DNA from: JADJLQ01 sp034439915
GTDB lineage: Bacteria > Bacteroidota > Bacteroidia > Chitinophagales > Saprospiraceae
Assembly: GCA_034439915.1 (NCBI GenBank)
Contig: JAWXBI010000109.1
Span: 1 to 12,259, forward strand
DNA length: 12,259 bases
Direction of reading: 5' to 3'
The notes under the pieces are model-generated. The model ran no database searches. It had not been told where the DNA came from and was given only the letters and a program-made list of their open reading frames with translations. The position numbers and the translations under genes are program-made. Positions 6,589-12,259 of the stretch are shown here, one piece after another. Each line of letters starts with the position of its first letter. The stretch's first letter is position 1.

Positions 6589-9027
6589 ATGAAAAGATTG
6601 ATTTTCGTTTGTATGCTGCTTTCCTGCCTCCGATTAAACAGCCAGGATAATACTGCAGCCTCTGCAGCCTATAAATTGCCACCCAAAGAAATTCTCGACC
6701 TTGCAAGTGCCCCACCCGCCCCCACCGTATTGATTAACCAAACCGGGGAATGGATGGTCATCCAGCAAAAGAATGCATTTTTTGATCTTGCCGACCTGGC
6801 CCAATCCGAGTTAAAAATCGGAGGCGTGCGTATCAATCCGGCGGCCTACGCGCAGAGTCGGGTACCCTTTATAGTTTCCCTTAAATTGAAGAACCTTAAA
6901 AATGGCTCAGAGTATGAAATAAAAGGAATGCCGGTGAAACCTAAAATTTCATTTGTGCGGTATTCTCCAAATGAACAAAAAATTGCATTTTTACATCAGT
7001 CCTCAGCGGGTAATGAATTATGGGTGGTAGATATGGCAACCCGATCTGCTTCAAGATGGACCGATGTACTGATTAACTCTGCATTGGGAGACCCCTTCCA
7101 TTGGTTGGACAATGATCATTTAATTGCGAAAGTAGTCCGAAAAGGCTATTTGCCTCCCAACCCTAATGCGGTACCCAGTGGTCCGACCATTCAGGAAACT
7201 GAAGGCGTTGCAGCACCTGCAGCCACTTATCAGGATTTATTAAAAAATAATGATGACGGGTTACAATTTGAACATTATTGTACCATCGATTTGTGTAAGG
7301 TCAGCAAATCAGGTGTATTTGCCATCAGCAGAAATCTATTGATAAGCCAATACGATATATCACCAGATAAAAAGTACCTGCTGCTGACCAAATTAAAAAA
7401 ACCGTATTCTTTCCAGGTTCCCTATTTCCGCTTTGCCTCACAAATAGAGGTTATTGACCTGCAAGGTAAATCTGTCCGTATACTTGCAGATAATCCGGCC
7501 GATGAAGTACGTCCAAAAGGTTTTGACGCTACAAACAAATTTCCAAGGGGATTTCAGTGGCGTGATGATCTGCCTTCTACCATAGCCTGGGTGCAAGCCC
7601 TGGATGAAGGAGATCCGAAAAAGGCAGTAGAATTCCGGGATGCCCTGATGCAGATCCATGCTCCATTTTCCGGTAGCCCGATCACCATATATCAATCCGG
7701 CATGAGATTATCCGCGGTTTATTGGTCCGATGCCCATTTGGCTGTTGTGAAAGAAGGAATGTTTTCAACCAGGCAGGTTTTGCTCAAAAAATTTAACCCC
7801 TATCTTCCCAGTTTAAAACCCGACACCTTATTCAGTTATTCTTCCCAGGATGCATACCGGGACCCGGGTAATTTGGTCATGACAAAAAATGAATACGGCC
7901 GCTCCATCGTGTTGACCGATCCGGGTAAAATTAAACTTTATACCATCAGTCAGGGAGCTACTGCTGAAGGCAATATGCCCTATCTCGGTGCCCTGGATTT
8001 GAAAACGAAGACTCAGGATATACTTTGGAGATGCAAAGCCCCCTATTACGAATATCCGGTGCAGGTCATCGATATTCAGTCAGGGACATTTATTACTTCA
8101 AGGGAATCGGTGACTGATAATCCCAATTTTTACCTTAGAAATTATAAAGGATTAAACCCAACAGCCCTCACTAATTTTCCAAATCCACAACCACAATTAA
8201 ATGGAATAAAAAAAGAAAAAATTCAATACCAGCGGTCGGACGGCCTGCAACTCACCGCCACGTTATATACCCCAAAAGGTTATGATAAAATCAAAGACGG
8301 CCCTTTACCGGTCATGATGTGGGCTTACCCGTTGGAATATAAATCAGCCAGTGATGCAGGCCAGGTGAGAGGTTCCAAGTATATGTTTACCCGGGTTAGC
8401 TCGGGATCGCCTTTGTTTTGGGTATTGAGGGGTTATGCGGTCATGGATCAAACCGAAATGCCGATTGTAGGAGAAGGGGATGAAGAACCCAACAATACCT
8501 ATATCCCCCAGTTGGTCCAAAATGCTGAGGCAGCGGTTAATAAAATTGTAGACCTGGGTATCGGAGATCGCAACCGGATAGGGATTGGTGGTCACTCCTA
8601 TGGTGCTTTCATGACTGCCAATTTATTGGCGCATTCTGATTTATTCAAAGCAGGTATTGCCCGTTCCGGAGCCTACAACCGCACACTTACACCATTTGGA
8701 TTTCAGAACGAACAAAGGAGTTTTTGGGAAGCTCCGGAAGTCTATCTCGCCATGTCCCCATTTGCCAATGCTCACAAAATCAACGAACCTGTTTTATTGA
8801 TTCATGGTGAGGCTGATAATAATTCGGGTACATTTCCGATCCAATCCGAGCGATTGTTTAGTGCCATCAAGGGGAACGGGGGAATAGCCCGGCTGGTGAT
8901 GTTACCTTACGAAAGTCATGGTTATGCTGCAAAAGAAAGTGTATTGCATATGTTGTATGAAATGGATCAATGGCTGGAAAAGAATGTAAAATATCCTCAA
9001 AACAAATCGCAAAAACCAAAATCTTAA
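6589..9027 (+). CDS. Secreted S9-family serine peptidase, glutamyl endopeptidase-like
   Basis: An 812-residue prolyl-oligopeptidase-family enzyme. An N-terminal signal peptide (1 to about 19) predicts export; LLSC at 10-13 could also be read as a short lipobox. Residues of about 30-540 should form the beta-propeller that restricts access to the active site, and 545 to about 800 the alpha/beta-hydrolase domain. The nucleophile is Ser670 in G-H-S-Y-G. Asp743 (in HGEADNN) and His777 (in YESHGY) complete the triad. The segments PPKEILDLASAPPAP near the N-terminus, VPSGPTIQ, YQDLLKN and MMWAYPLEYKS resemble the S9D group, which includes plant chloroplast glutamyl endopeptidase, so cleavage after Glu is the best guess. 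It would act in the periplasm or at the envelope on oligopeptides. It lies 71 nt after the threonine dehydrogenase and one base before kbl. Family is confident; cleavage specificity is inferred. Confidence 0.88.
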   Translation: MKRLIFVCMLLSCLRLNSQDNTAASAAYKLPPKEILDLASAPPAPTVLINQTGEWMVIQQKNAFFDLADLAQSELKIGGVRINPAAYAQSRVPFIVSLKLKNLKNGSEYEIKGMPVKPKISFVRYSPNEQKIAFLHQSSAGNELWVVDMATRSASRWTDVLINSALGDPFHWLDNDHLIAKVVRKGYLPPNPNAVPSGPTIQETEGVAAPAATYQDLLKNNDDGLQFEHYCTIDLCKVSKSGVFAISRNLLISQYDISPDKKYLLLTKLKKPYSFQVPYFRFASQIEVIDLQGKSVRILADNPADEVRPKGFDATNKFPRGFQWRDDLPSTIAWVQALDEGDPKKAVEFRDALMQIHAPFSGSPITIYQSGMRLSAVYWSDAHLAVVKEGMFSTRQVLLKKFNPYLPSLKPDTLFSYSSQDAYRDPGNLVMTKNEYGRSIVLTDPGKIKLYTISQGATAEGNMPYLGALDLKTKTQDILWRCKAPYYEYPVQVIDIQSGTFITSRESVTDNPNFYLRNYKGLNPTALTNFPNPQPQLNGIKKEKIQYQRSDGLQLTATLYTPKGYDKIKDGPLPVMMWAYPLEYKSASDAGQVRGSKYMFTRVSSGSPLFWVLRGYAVMDQTEMPIVGEGDEEPNNTYIPQLVQNAEAAVNKIVDLGIGDRNRIGIGGHSYGAFMTANLLAHSDLFKAGIARSGAYNRTLTPFGFQNEQRSFWEAPEVYLAMSPFANAHKINEPVLLIHGEADNNSGTFPIQSERLFSAIKGNGGIARLVMLPYESHGYAAKESVLHMLYEMDQWLEKNVKYPQNKSQKPKS

Positions 9028-9028
9028 T

Positions 9029-10219
9029 ATGATCGATCAGGTCGTCACCTCCCTCAGGGTTGAACTCAGTGAGCTCCAAACAAACAACCTATTAAAAAAA
9101 GAAAGGATCATTACCGGACCTCAGGGAGCTATAATCCACACGACAGAAGCCGGAGATGTTATTAATTTTTGTGCCAACAATTATTTAGGGCTTTCGAGTC
9201 ATCCTGAAGTAATCCGGGCCGCCAAGGCCAGTATTGACACCCATGGATTCGGCATGTCGTCGGTTCGCTTCATCTGCGGTACCCAGGATATCCACAAACA
9301 ACTGGAAAAGTCTCTTTCAGACTTTTTGGGGCAGGAAGACACTATTTTATATGCTGCTGCTTTTGATGCCAATGGCGGAATTTTTGAACCTCTGTTAAAT
9401 GAAAACGATGCAGTCATTTCCGATGAATTGAACCATGCCAGTATCATTGACGGCATCCGTTTATGCAAAGCGGTGCGTTTCAGGTACAAACACAATGATA
9501 TGGCGGACCTGGAAACTAAATTACAGGAAGCCGGTAACGCCAGAAGGCGATTGATCGTCACCGACGGCGTTTTTTCTATGGATGGTACCATAGCCCAATT
9601 GGATAAAATCTGTGATCTGGCTGATAAATATCAAAGTATGGTGATGATCGACGAATGCCATGCGACTGGATTTATGGGTAAAAACGGACGAGGGACCCAC
9701 GAATACCGGGGGGTCCTGGACCGGGTTGATATCATCACCGGTACGTTAGGCAAAGCGCTGGGTGGGGCAAGCGGAGGGTTTACATCGTCGAGGAAAGAGC
9801 TGATTGAATTATTAAGGCAAAGGTCGAGGCCTTATTTGTTTTCCAATACCCTGGCGCCTTCGATCGCCGGAGCATCGATACGGGTCCTTGAATTGCTCAG
9901 CAGTTCCACGGCACTTCGGGACAAACTGGAATCCAATACGCTCTATTTCAGGAAAGCCATCACCGACGCTGGTTTTGATATACTGCCAGGGACTCATCCG
10001 ATAGTCCCGATCATGTTGTATGAAGCAGGCTTGGCTCAGGAATTTGCCAGCCGGCTTTTACAAAAGGGAATTTATGTAATCGGGTTTTTCTTTCCGGTAG
10101 TTCCAAAAGGAAAAGCACGGATCAGAGTCCAGATCTCAGCCGCTCACGAAAAAGAACACCTGGATAAAGCAGTAGAGGCTTTCTCTGAAACGGGTAAAGA
10201 GCTTGGAGTGATAAAATGA
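9029..10219 (+). CDS. kbl: 2-amino-3-ketobutyrate CoA ligase (glycine C-acetyltransferase)
   Basis: A 396-residue PLP-dependent enzyme of the alpha-oxoamine synthase family. It cleaves 2-amino-3-ketobutyrate with CoA to glycine and acetyl-CoA, the second step of threonine degradation. The PLP-binding lysine is Lys242 in TLGKALGGASGG. Asp208 in MIDECHATG binds the pyridine nitrogen and His211 belongs to the same conserved loop. The NFCANNYLGLSSHP and SSVRFICGTQ segments near the N-terminus are typical of Kbl, and the length is close to that of E. coli Kbl. The related enzymes BioF, HemA and serine palmitoyltransferase are less likely because of these motifs and because a threonine dehydrogenase gene lies two genes upstream. 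Its ATG begins one base after the peptidase stop, so it is probably translated by coupling. Its end is 15 nt from the end of a convergent gene. Confidence 0.95.
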   Translation: MIDQVVTSLRVELSELQTNNLLKKERIITGPQGAIIHTTEAGDVINFCANNYLGLSSHPEVIRAAKASIDTHGFGMSSVRFICGTQDIHKQLEKSLSDFLGQEDTILYAAAFDANGGIFEPLLNENDAVISDELNHASIIDGIRLCKAVRFRYKHNDMADLETKLQEAGNARRRLIVTDGVFSMDGTIAQLDKICDLADKYQSMVMIDECHATGFMGKNGRGTHEYRGVLDRVDIITGTLGKALGGASGGFTSSRKELIELLRQRSRPYLFSNTLAPSIAGASIRVLELLSSSTALRDKLESNTLYFRKAITDAGFDILPGTHPIVPIMLYEAGLAQEFASRLLQKGIYVIGFFFPVVPKGKARIRVQISAAHEKEHLDKAVEAFSETGKELGVIK

Positions 10220-10237
10220 ATTAAATACGATTTATCA
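10209..10237. terminator. Weak inverted repeat between convergent genes
   Basis: TGATAAA at 10209-10215 and TTTATCA at 10231-10237 are perfect inverted repeats around a 15-nt loop. The element spans the stop codon of kbl (10217-10219) and the stop codon of the convergent gene (10235-10237). A bidirectional terminator would be expected here, but seven mostly A-T pairs with a large loop and no long T-run make this a weak candidate. Confidence 0.25.
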
Positions 10238-10999
10238 TCTCCTGTTCCAAATCAGGTATTTACCAGCTTCCGTTTTAAACACCAGTGCACCTTCATGAAA
10301 CAAATACCGGTTTAATCTGGCATATTCCTTTTGACCTGTTGGCCGAACATACATAATTTGATCTTTGGTATACCAGTGGCCGGCTATGTCCGGTTTTTTA
10401 GTATCTGCCATACTCCAATTGGAACCTCCCGAACTTGTTGCTATTTCCTGAACGAAAGTACCATCCGGATAAAAACTAAGAAAATAAGCGGTGACCAGAC
10501 TGGCTGCCTGATCGCCGAAACCGGAATTTATAACTTCCTCTTTTAGCCAATGGCCTAATACTGCAGGATCCCTTTCAAATTTATCCTGAGGAGGTTTGAG
10601 AGCAGGACTGTCAAGGGCTTTGGGAGCTGAGGCTGAGCCGGTATTTACCTGAGCATCTGTTGAACTCATAAAATCCGCCGATACCCGGGTCACCCCCAGC
10701 AATAATAACTCCAGGTGAATGCCTGAGCTATTTTTGGCGGCTTCAAAGGTCGCCAGGGGTACTGCTGTGCCAGAAATTAATAATTCACCGATTAAATTAC
10801 CTGAAACAACCTTTGCCTTAATGTCGTATGTACTTCCGGTTTCAATGTATTTGCCGGTTACCCCGGTACCGGACTGTTGCATTTCGATTTGAGTAAAGTC
10901 ACCATTGATTTTACCGGTATAGATGCCCGAATAATTGATCTGGGCATCGGAATCCAGGCTGGTAATGAATAATAATAAAAAAAACAACCCGCTCCTCAT
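10235..10999 (-). CDS. Secreted protein of unknown function with two beta-rich regions
   Basis: I do not recognise a named family. From the ATG at 10999 the protein has 254 residues. The frame is open further upstream (to 11047), but 10999 is preferred because a good signal peptide follows at once (MRSGLFFLLLFITSLDSDA, then Gln) and it sits 5 nt after the msrB stop. Residues of about 22-110 are rich in beta-strand and glycine (YSGIYTGKINGDFTQIEMQQSG, GVTGKY, SGNLIGELL), a pattern like small antiparallel barrels that bind ligands. A Ser/Ala/Pro-rich linker follows at about 113-142. The second region, about 145-254, contains VLGHWLKEE, SFYPDGTFVQE and GKYLIWN and resembles lipocalin-like domains. 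It is probably periplasmic or surface-exposed, and is the last gene of a leftward operon behind msrB. Function is unknown. Confidence 0.75.
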   Translation of the reverse strand: MRSGLFFLLLFITSLDSDAQINYSGIYTGKINGDFTQIEMQQSGTGVTGKYIETGSTYDIKAKVVSGNLIGELLISGTAVPLATFEAAKNSSGIHLELLLLGVTRVSADFMSSTDAQVNTGSASAPKALDSPALKPPQDKFERDPAVLGHWLKEEVINSGFGDQAASLVTAYFLSFYPDGTFVQEIATSSGGSNWSMADTKKPDIAGHWYTKDQIMYVRPTGQKEYARLNRYLFHEGALVFKTEAGKYLIWNRR

Positions 11000-11004
11000 C
11001 TGCG

Positions 11005-11502
11005 TTATTGTTTTTTTTGAAAATCGAGGGCTACACTGTTGATACAATAACGCAATCCGGTTGGCTTGGGTCCATCATCAAATACATGGCCCAGATGACC
11101 ACCGCATCGGGCACAGACTACTTCTGTCCGGCTCATACCGTAGGAATTGTCATTTTCATCAGCGAGGCATTCTTTGTTTACAGGCATATAAAAACTTGGC
11201 CAGCCGGTACCGGATTCAAACTTGGTTTCTGAACTAAATAAAGGCAACTGACAAGCACGGCATACATAAGTGCCTTTTTCATGATGATCCCAAAGGTCAC
11301 CGGTAAAAGCCTGTTCAGTGCCTTTCTGGCGAATGACTTTATATTCCATCGGGTTCAGCTCTTTTTTCCACGCTTCATCCGATTTGACTATTTTTTTTAT
11401 CGTATCGCTGGCAGATGCTGTCACTGGGCTGTTTCCGGGGGATTCCTGGTTATTCAGGTTACATCCGCCATAAAGGGATAAAATAAGTAGTAGCATTTTC
11501 AT
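11005..11502 (-). CDS. msrB: Peptide-methionine (R)-S-oxide reductase, lipoprotein form
   Basis: A 165-residue enzyme that reduces the R epimer of methionine sulfoxide in proteins. The catalytic cysteine is Cys153 in RYCINSVAL. Zinc is bound by Cys81-x2-Cys84 and Cys130-x2-Cys133. The conserved GTGWPSF (98-104) and GGHLGHVFDDGP (134-145) motifs are complete. The N-terminus, MKMLLLILSLYGGC, is a short lipoprotein signal with Cys14 as the lipidated residue, followed by a linker of about 25 residues. The enzyme should therefore be tethered in the envelope and repair exported proteins, needing a periplasmic thiol donor that is not encoded here. It lies 17 nt after a membrane-protein gene and 5 nt before the unknown secreted protein. 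Its final codons hold an A8 run forming a slippery heptamer (see separate entry). Confidence 0.95.
   Translation of the reverse strand: MKMLLLILSLYGGCNLNNQESPGNSPVTASASDTIKKIVKSDEAWKKELNPMEYKVIRQKGTEQAFTGDLWDHHEKGTYVCRACQLPLFSSETKFESGTGWPSFYMPVNKECLADENDNSYGMSRTEVVCARCGGHLGHVFDDGPKPTGLRYCINSVALDFQKKQ
11011..11017 (-). other. A_AAA_AAA slippery heptamer at the end of msrB
   Basis: The minus strand reads CAA AAA AAA CAA TAA at the end of msrB. In the msrB frame the seven bases 11017-11011 have the canonical -1 slip pattern X_XXY_YYZ with all A. The downstream gene's frame is -1 relative to msrB and is open from 11047, so a -1 slip or insertion of one A would avoid the msrB stop and continue into the next protein. 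No clear stimulatory hairpin or internal Shine-Dalgarno sequence is visible. The pattern is seen directly; function is unproven. Confidence 0.35.
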
Positions 11503-11519
11503 AATAAGAAATTATAGAT

Positions 11520-11978
11520 TTAATTCTTGTGATTGTTTATTTGATCAAACCGCCGATCATCCTGTTCGGCCAGGTTTACAATTTTTTTGATTGCGAGGAT
11601 AATGACCATGATGAGGAGATAAACGATAAAAAAAACAAAATACAACCAACGGTAACTGCCGGCTTCATCAATAGCCAGGCCACTGATCCAGTGGGCAAAT
11701 ACACCACTCAGCAGCGCAAGCCCGATAAAACAAACAATGGATGTCCACCAATAGATTGTTTTTGGTGAATGCACCAGGCCCAGGATGACATTGTACATCG
11801 CAAATAAAAATAAAAATGCAATATTGAGGGTCCAGGCAACCCTGGTTTCAAAACTCATACCCCCCTGAATCAGGATTTTGACCAGTCCGTTTGCAACAGC
11901 CATAATGAACAAAGCCATTAAAGCCTGGAACACCGGATTGGTCCACCTAAAACGAACAATAGACTGAAACGAGGACAT
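11520..11978 (-). CDS. Four-helix integral membrane protein of unknown function
   Basis: A 152-residue protein with four predicted membrane helices at about 15-36, 47-68, 76-98 and 110-130. The N-terminus starts with a basic stretch (RFRW). The C-terminal tail after the last helix is charged (KK, EQDDRRFDQ), so both ends are probably cytoplasmic. I recognise no catalytic motif or named family. An amphipathic segment (QGGMSFETRVAW, 38-49) separates the first two helices. The gene starts 9 nt after the rimO stop and ends 17 nt before msrB, so it is probably part of one leftward operon. Nothing links its function to that of its neighbours except position. Confidence 0.75.
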   Translation of the reverse strand: MSSFQSIVRFRWTNPVFQALMALFIMAVANGLVKILIQGGMSFETRVAWTLNIAFLFLFAMYNVILGLVHSPKTIYWWTSIVCFIGLALLSGVFAHWISGLAIDEAGSYRWLYFVFFIVYLLIMVIILAIKKIVNLAEQDDRRFDQINNHKN

Positions 11979-11987
11979 GTATTAAAG

Positions 11988-12259
11988 TTAAGCGATTTCA
12001 CCCAGCAAATCATAATCTTCAGCTTCCTTGATCAACACAGGAACAAAGGTGCCCGGGGAAAGGGATCCGACGGCACCCAGGATGTGGACTTCCTGGTCAA
12101 CTTCTGGACTATCAGCTTCGGTTCTACCCACCCATTTATTTTTTTCTTTACGATCAATGATCACGTGGAGGGTAGTACCGATTTTTTTTTCGTTTTTTTC
12201 TCTGGAAATTTCCCGCTGTATTTCCATGAGTTTATTGGAGCGCGCTGATTTCACTTCAT
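11988..12259 (-). CDS. rimO: Ribosomal protein S12 methylthiotransferase RimO, C-terminal part (cut by window edge)
   Basis: Only the last 90 residues or so are inside the window; the reading frame stays open through the right edge. A GTG at 12254 could be taken as a start but is an internal valine: the residues read E-V-K-S-A-R-S-N-K-L-M-E-I-Q, the usual lead-in to the TRAM domain. The TRAM domain itself shows VGRTEADSPEVDQEVHI and ends in YDLLGEIA, which fits RimO rather than its paralogues MiaB and MtaB. RimO is a radical-SAM enzyme that methylthiolates a conserved aspartate of ribosomal protein S12; its radical-SAM and iron-sulfur domains would lie beyond 12259. The gene leads the operon seen here, whose promoter must be outside the window. 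Long A-runs (complement of 12182-12190 and 12193-12199) encode a Lys/Glu/Asn-rich stretch and the frame through them is intact. Confidence 0.9.
   Translation of the reverse strand, partial: EVKSARSNKLMEIQREISREKNEKKIGTTLHVIIDRKEKNKWVGRTEADSPEVDQEVHILGAVGSLSPGTFVPVLIKEAEDYDLLGEIA

Noticed and set aside
9199..9591. A 130-codon open frame on the minus strand within kbl
   Set aside because: It is fully antisense to a strongly conserved enzyme and has no independent coding signal.
12182..12199. Runs of nine and seven T (A on the coding strand) inside rimO as a phase-variation site
   Set aside because: The frame is intact and the runs encode a Lys/Glu/Asn-rich stretch, which is common in AT-rich Bacteroidota genes. 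rimO is not a typical phase-variable gene.

Overview
The window looks like chromosomal DNA of a member of the Bacteroidota, probably from or near the Saprospiria. The evidence is a TonB-dependent receptor with an N-terminal carboxypeptidase-regulatory-like domain, a promoter -7 element of the TAnnTTTG type, AT-rich leaders without clear Shine-Dalgarno sequences, YwqK/MORN-type lipoproteins, a stand-alone HsdR-N-like nuclease domain, and an SDR-type (not zinc MDR-type) L-threonine dehydrogenase. The order-level placement is inference. I see no tRNA, rRNA, CRISPR array, transposase or phage gene.

Plus strand, left half. A strong-looking promoter drives a large Oar-like TonB-dependent outer-membrane receptor (189-3488), closed by a clear intrinsic terminator (3521-3551). 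A compact three-gene unit follows: an HD-domain phosphohydrolase-like protein (3589-4221), a predicted lipoprotein with five to six YwqK/MORN-type repeats (4208-4831, overlapping the HD gene by 14 nt), and a 146-residue PD-(D/E)XK protein resembling the HsdR N-terminal domain (4835-5275). The 294-nt gap after it (5276-5569) carries two related hairpin repeats that share a 14-nt core.

Plus strand, right half. An L-threonine 3-dehydrogenase of the SDR family (5570-6517) and 2-amino-3-ketobutyrate CoA ligase (kbl, 9029-10219) would together convert threonine to glycine plus acetyl-CoA. Between them is a secreted S9-family serine peptidase resembling glutamyl endopeptidase (6589-9027). The peptidase stop and the kbl start are one base apart, so those two are almost certainly cotranscribed. 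The dehydrogenase is 71 nt upstream with no terminator visible in the gap. The arrangement suggests that oligopeptide breakdown is linked to amino-acid catabolism.

Minus strand, right end. Four genes run leftward with gaps of 9, 17 and 5 nt and probably form one operon: the C-terminal TRAM part of rimO (cut by the window edge), a four-helix membrane protein of unknown function, a lipoprotein form of methionine sulfoxide reductase B (msrB), and a secreted protein of unknown function. This operon converges on kbl with only 15 nt between the two stop codons. The last codons of msrB contain an A_AAA_AAA slippery heptamer, and the downstream gene is open in the -1 frame.

Most of the window is ordinary chromosomal content. 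The points most worth a second look are the paired hairpin repeats, the peptidase inside the threonine pathway, the HD/lipoprotein/nuclease cluster, and the slippery site between msrB and the unknown secreted protein.
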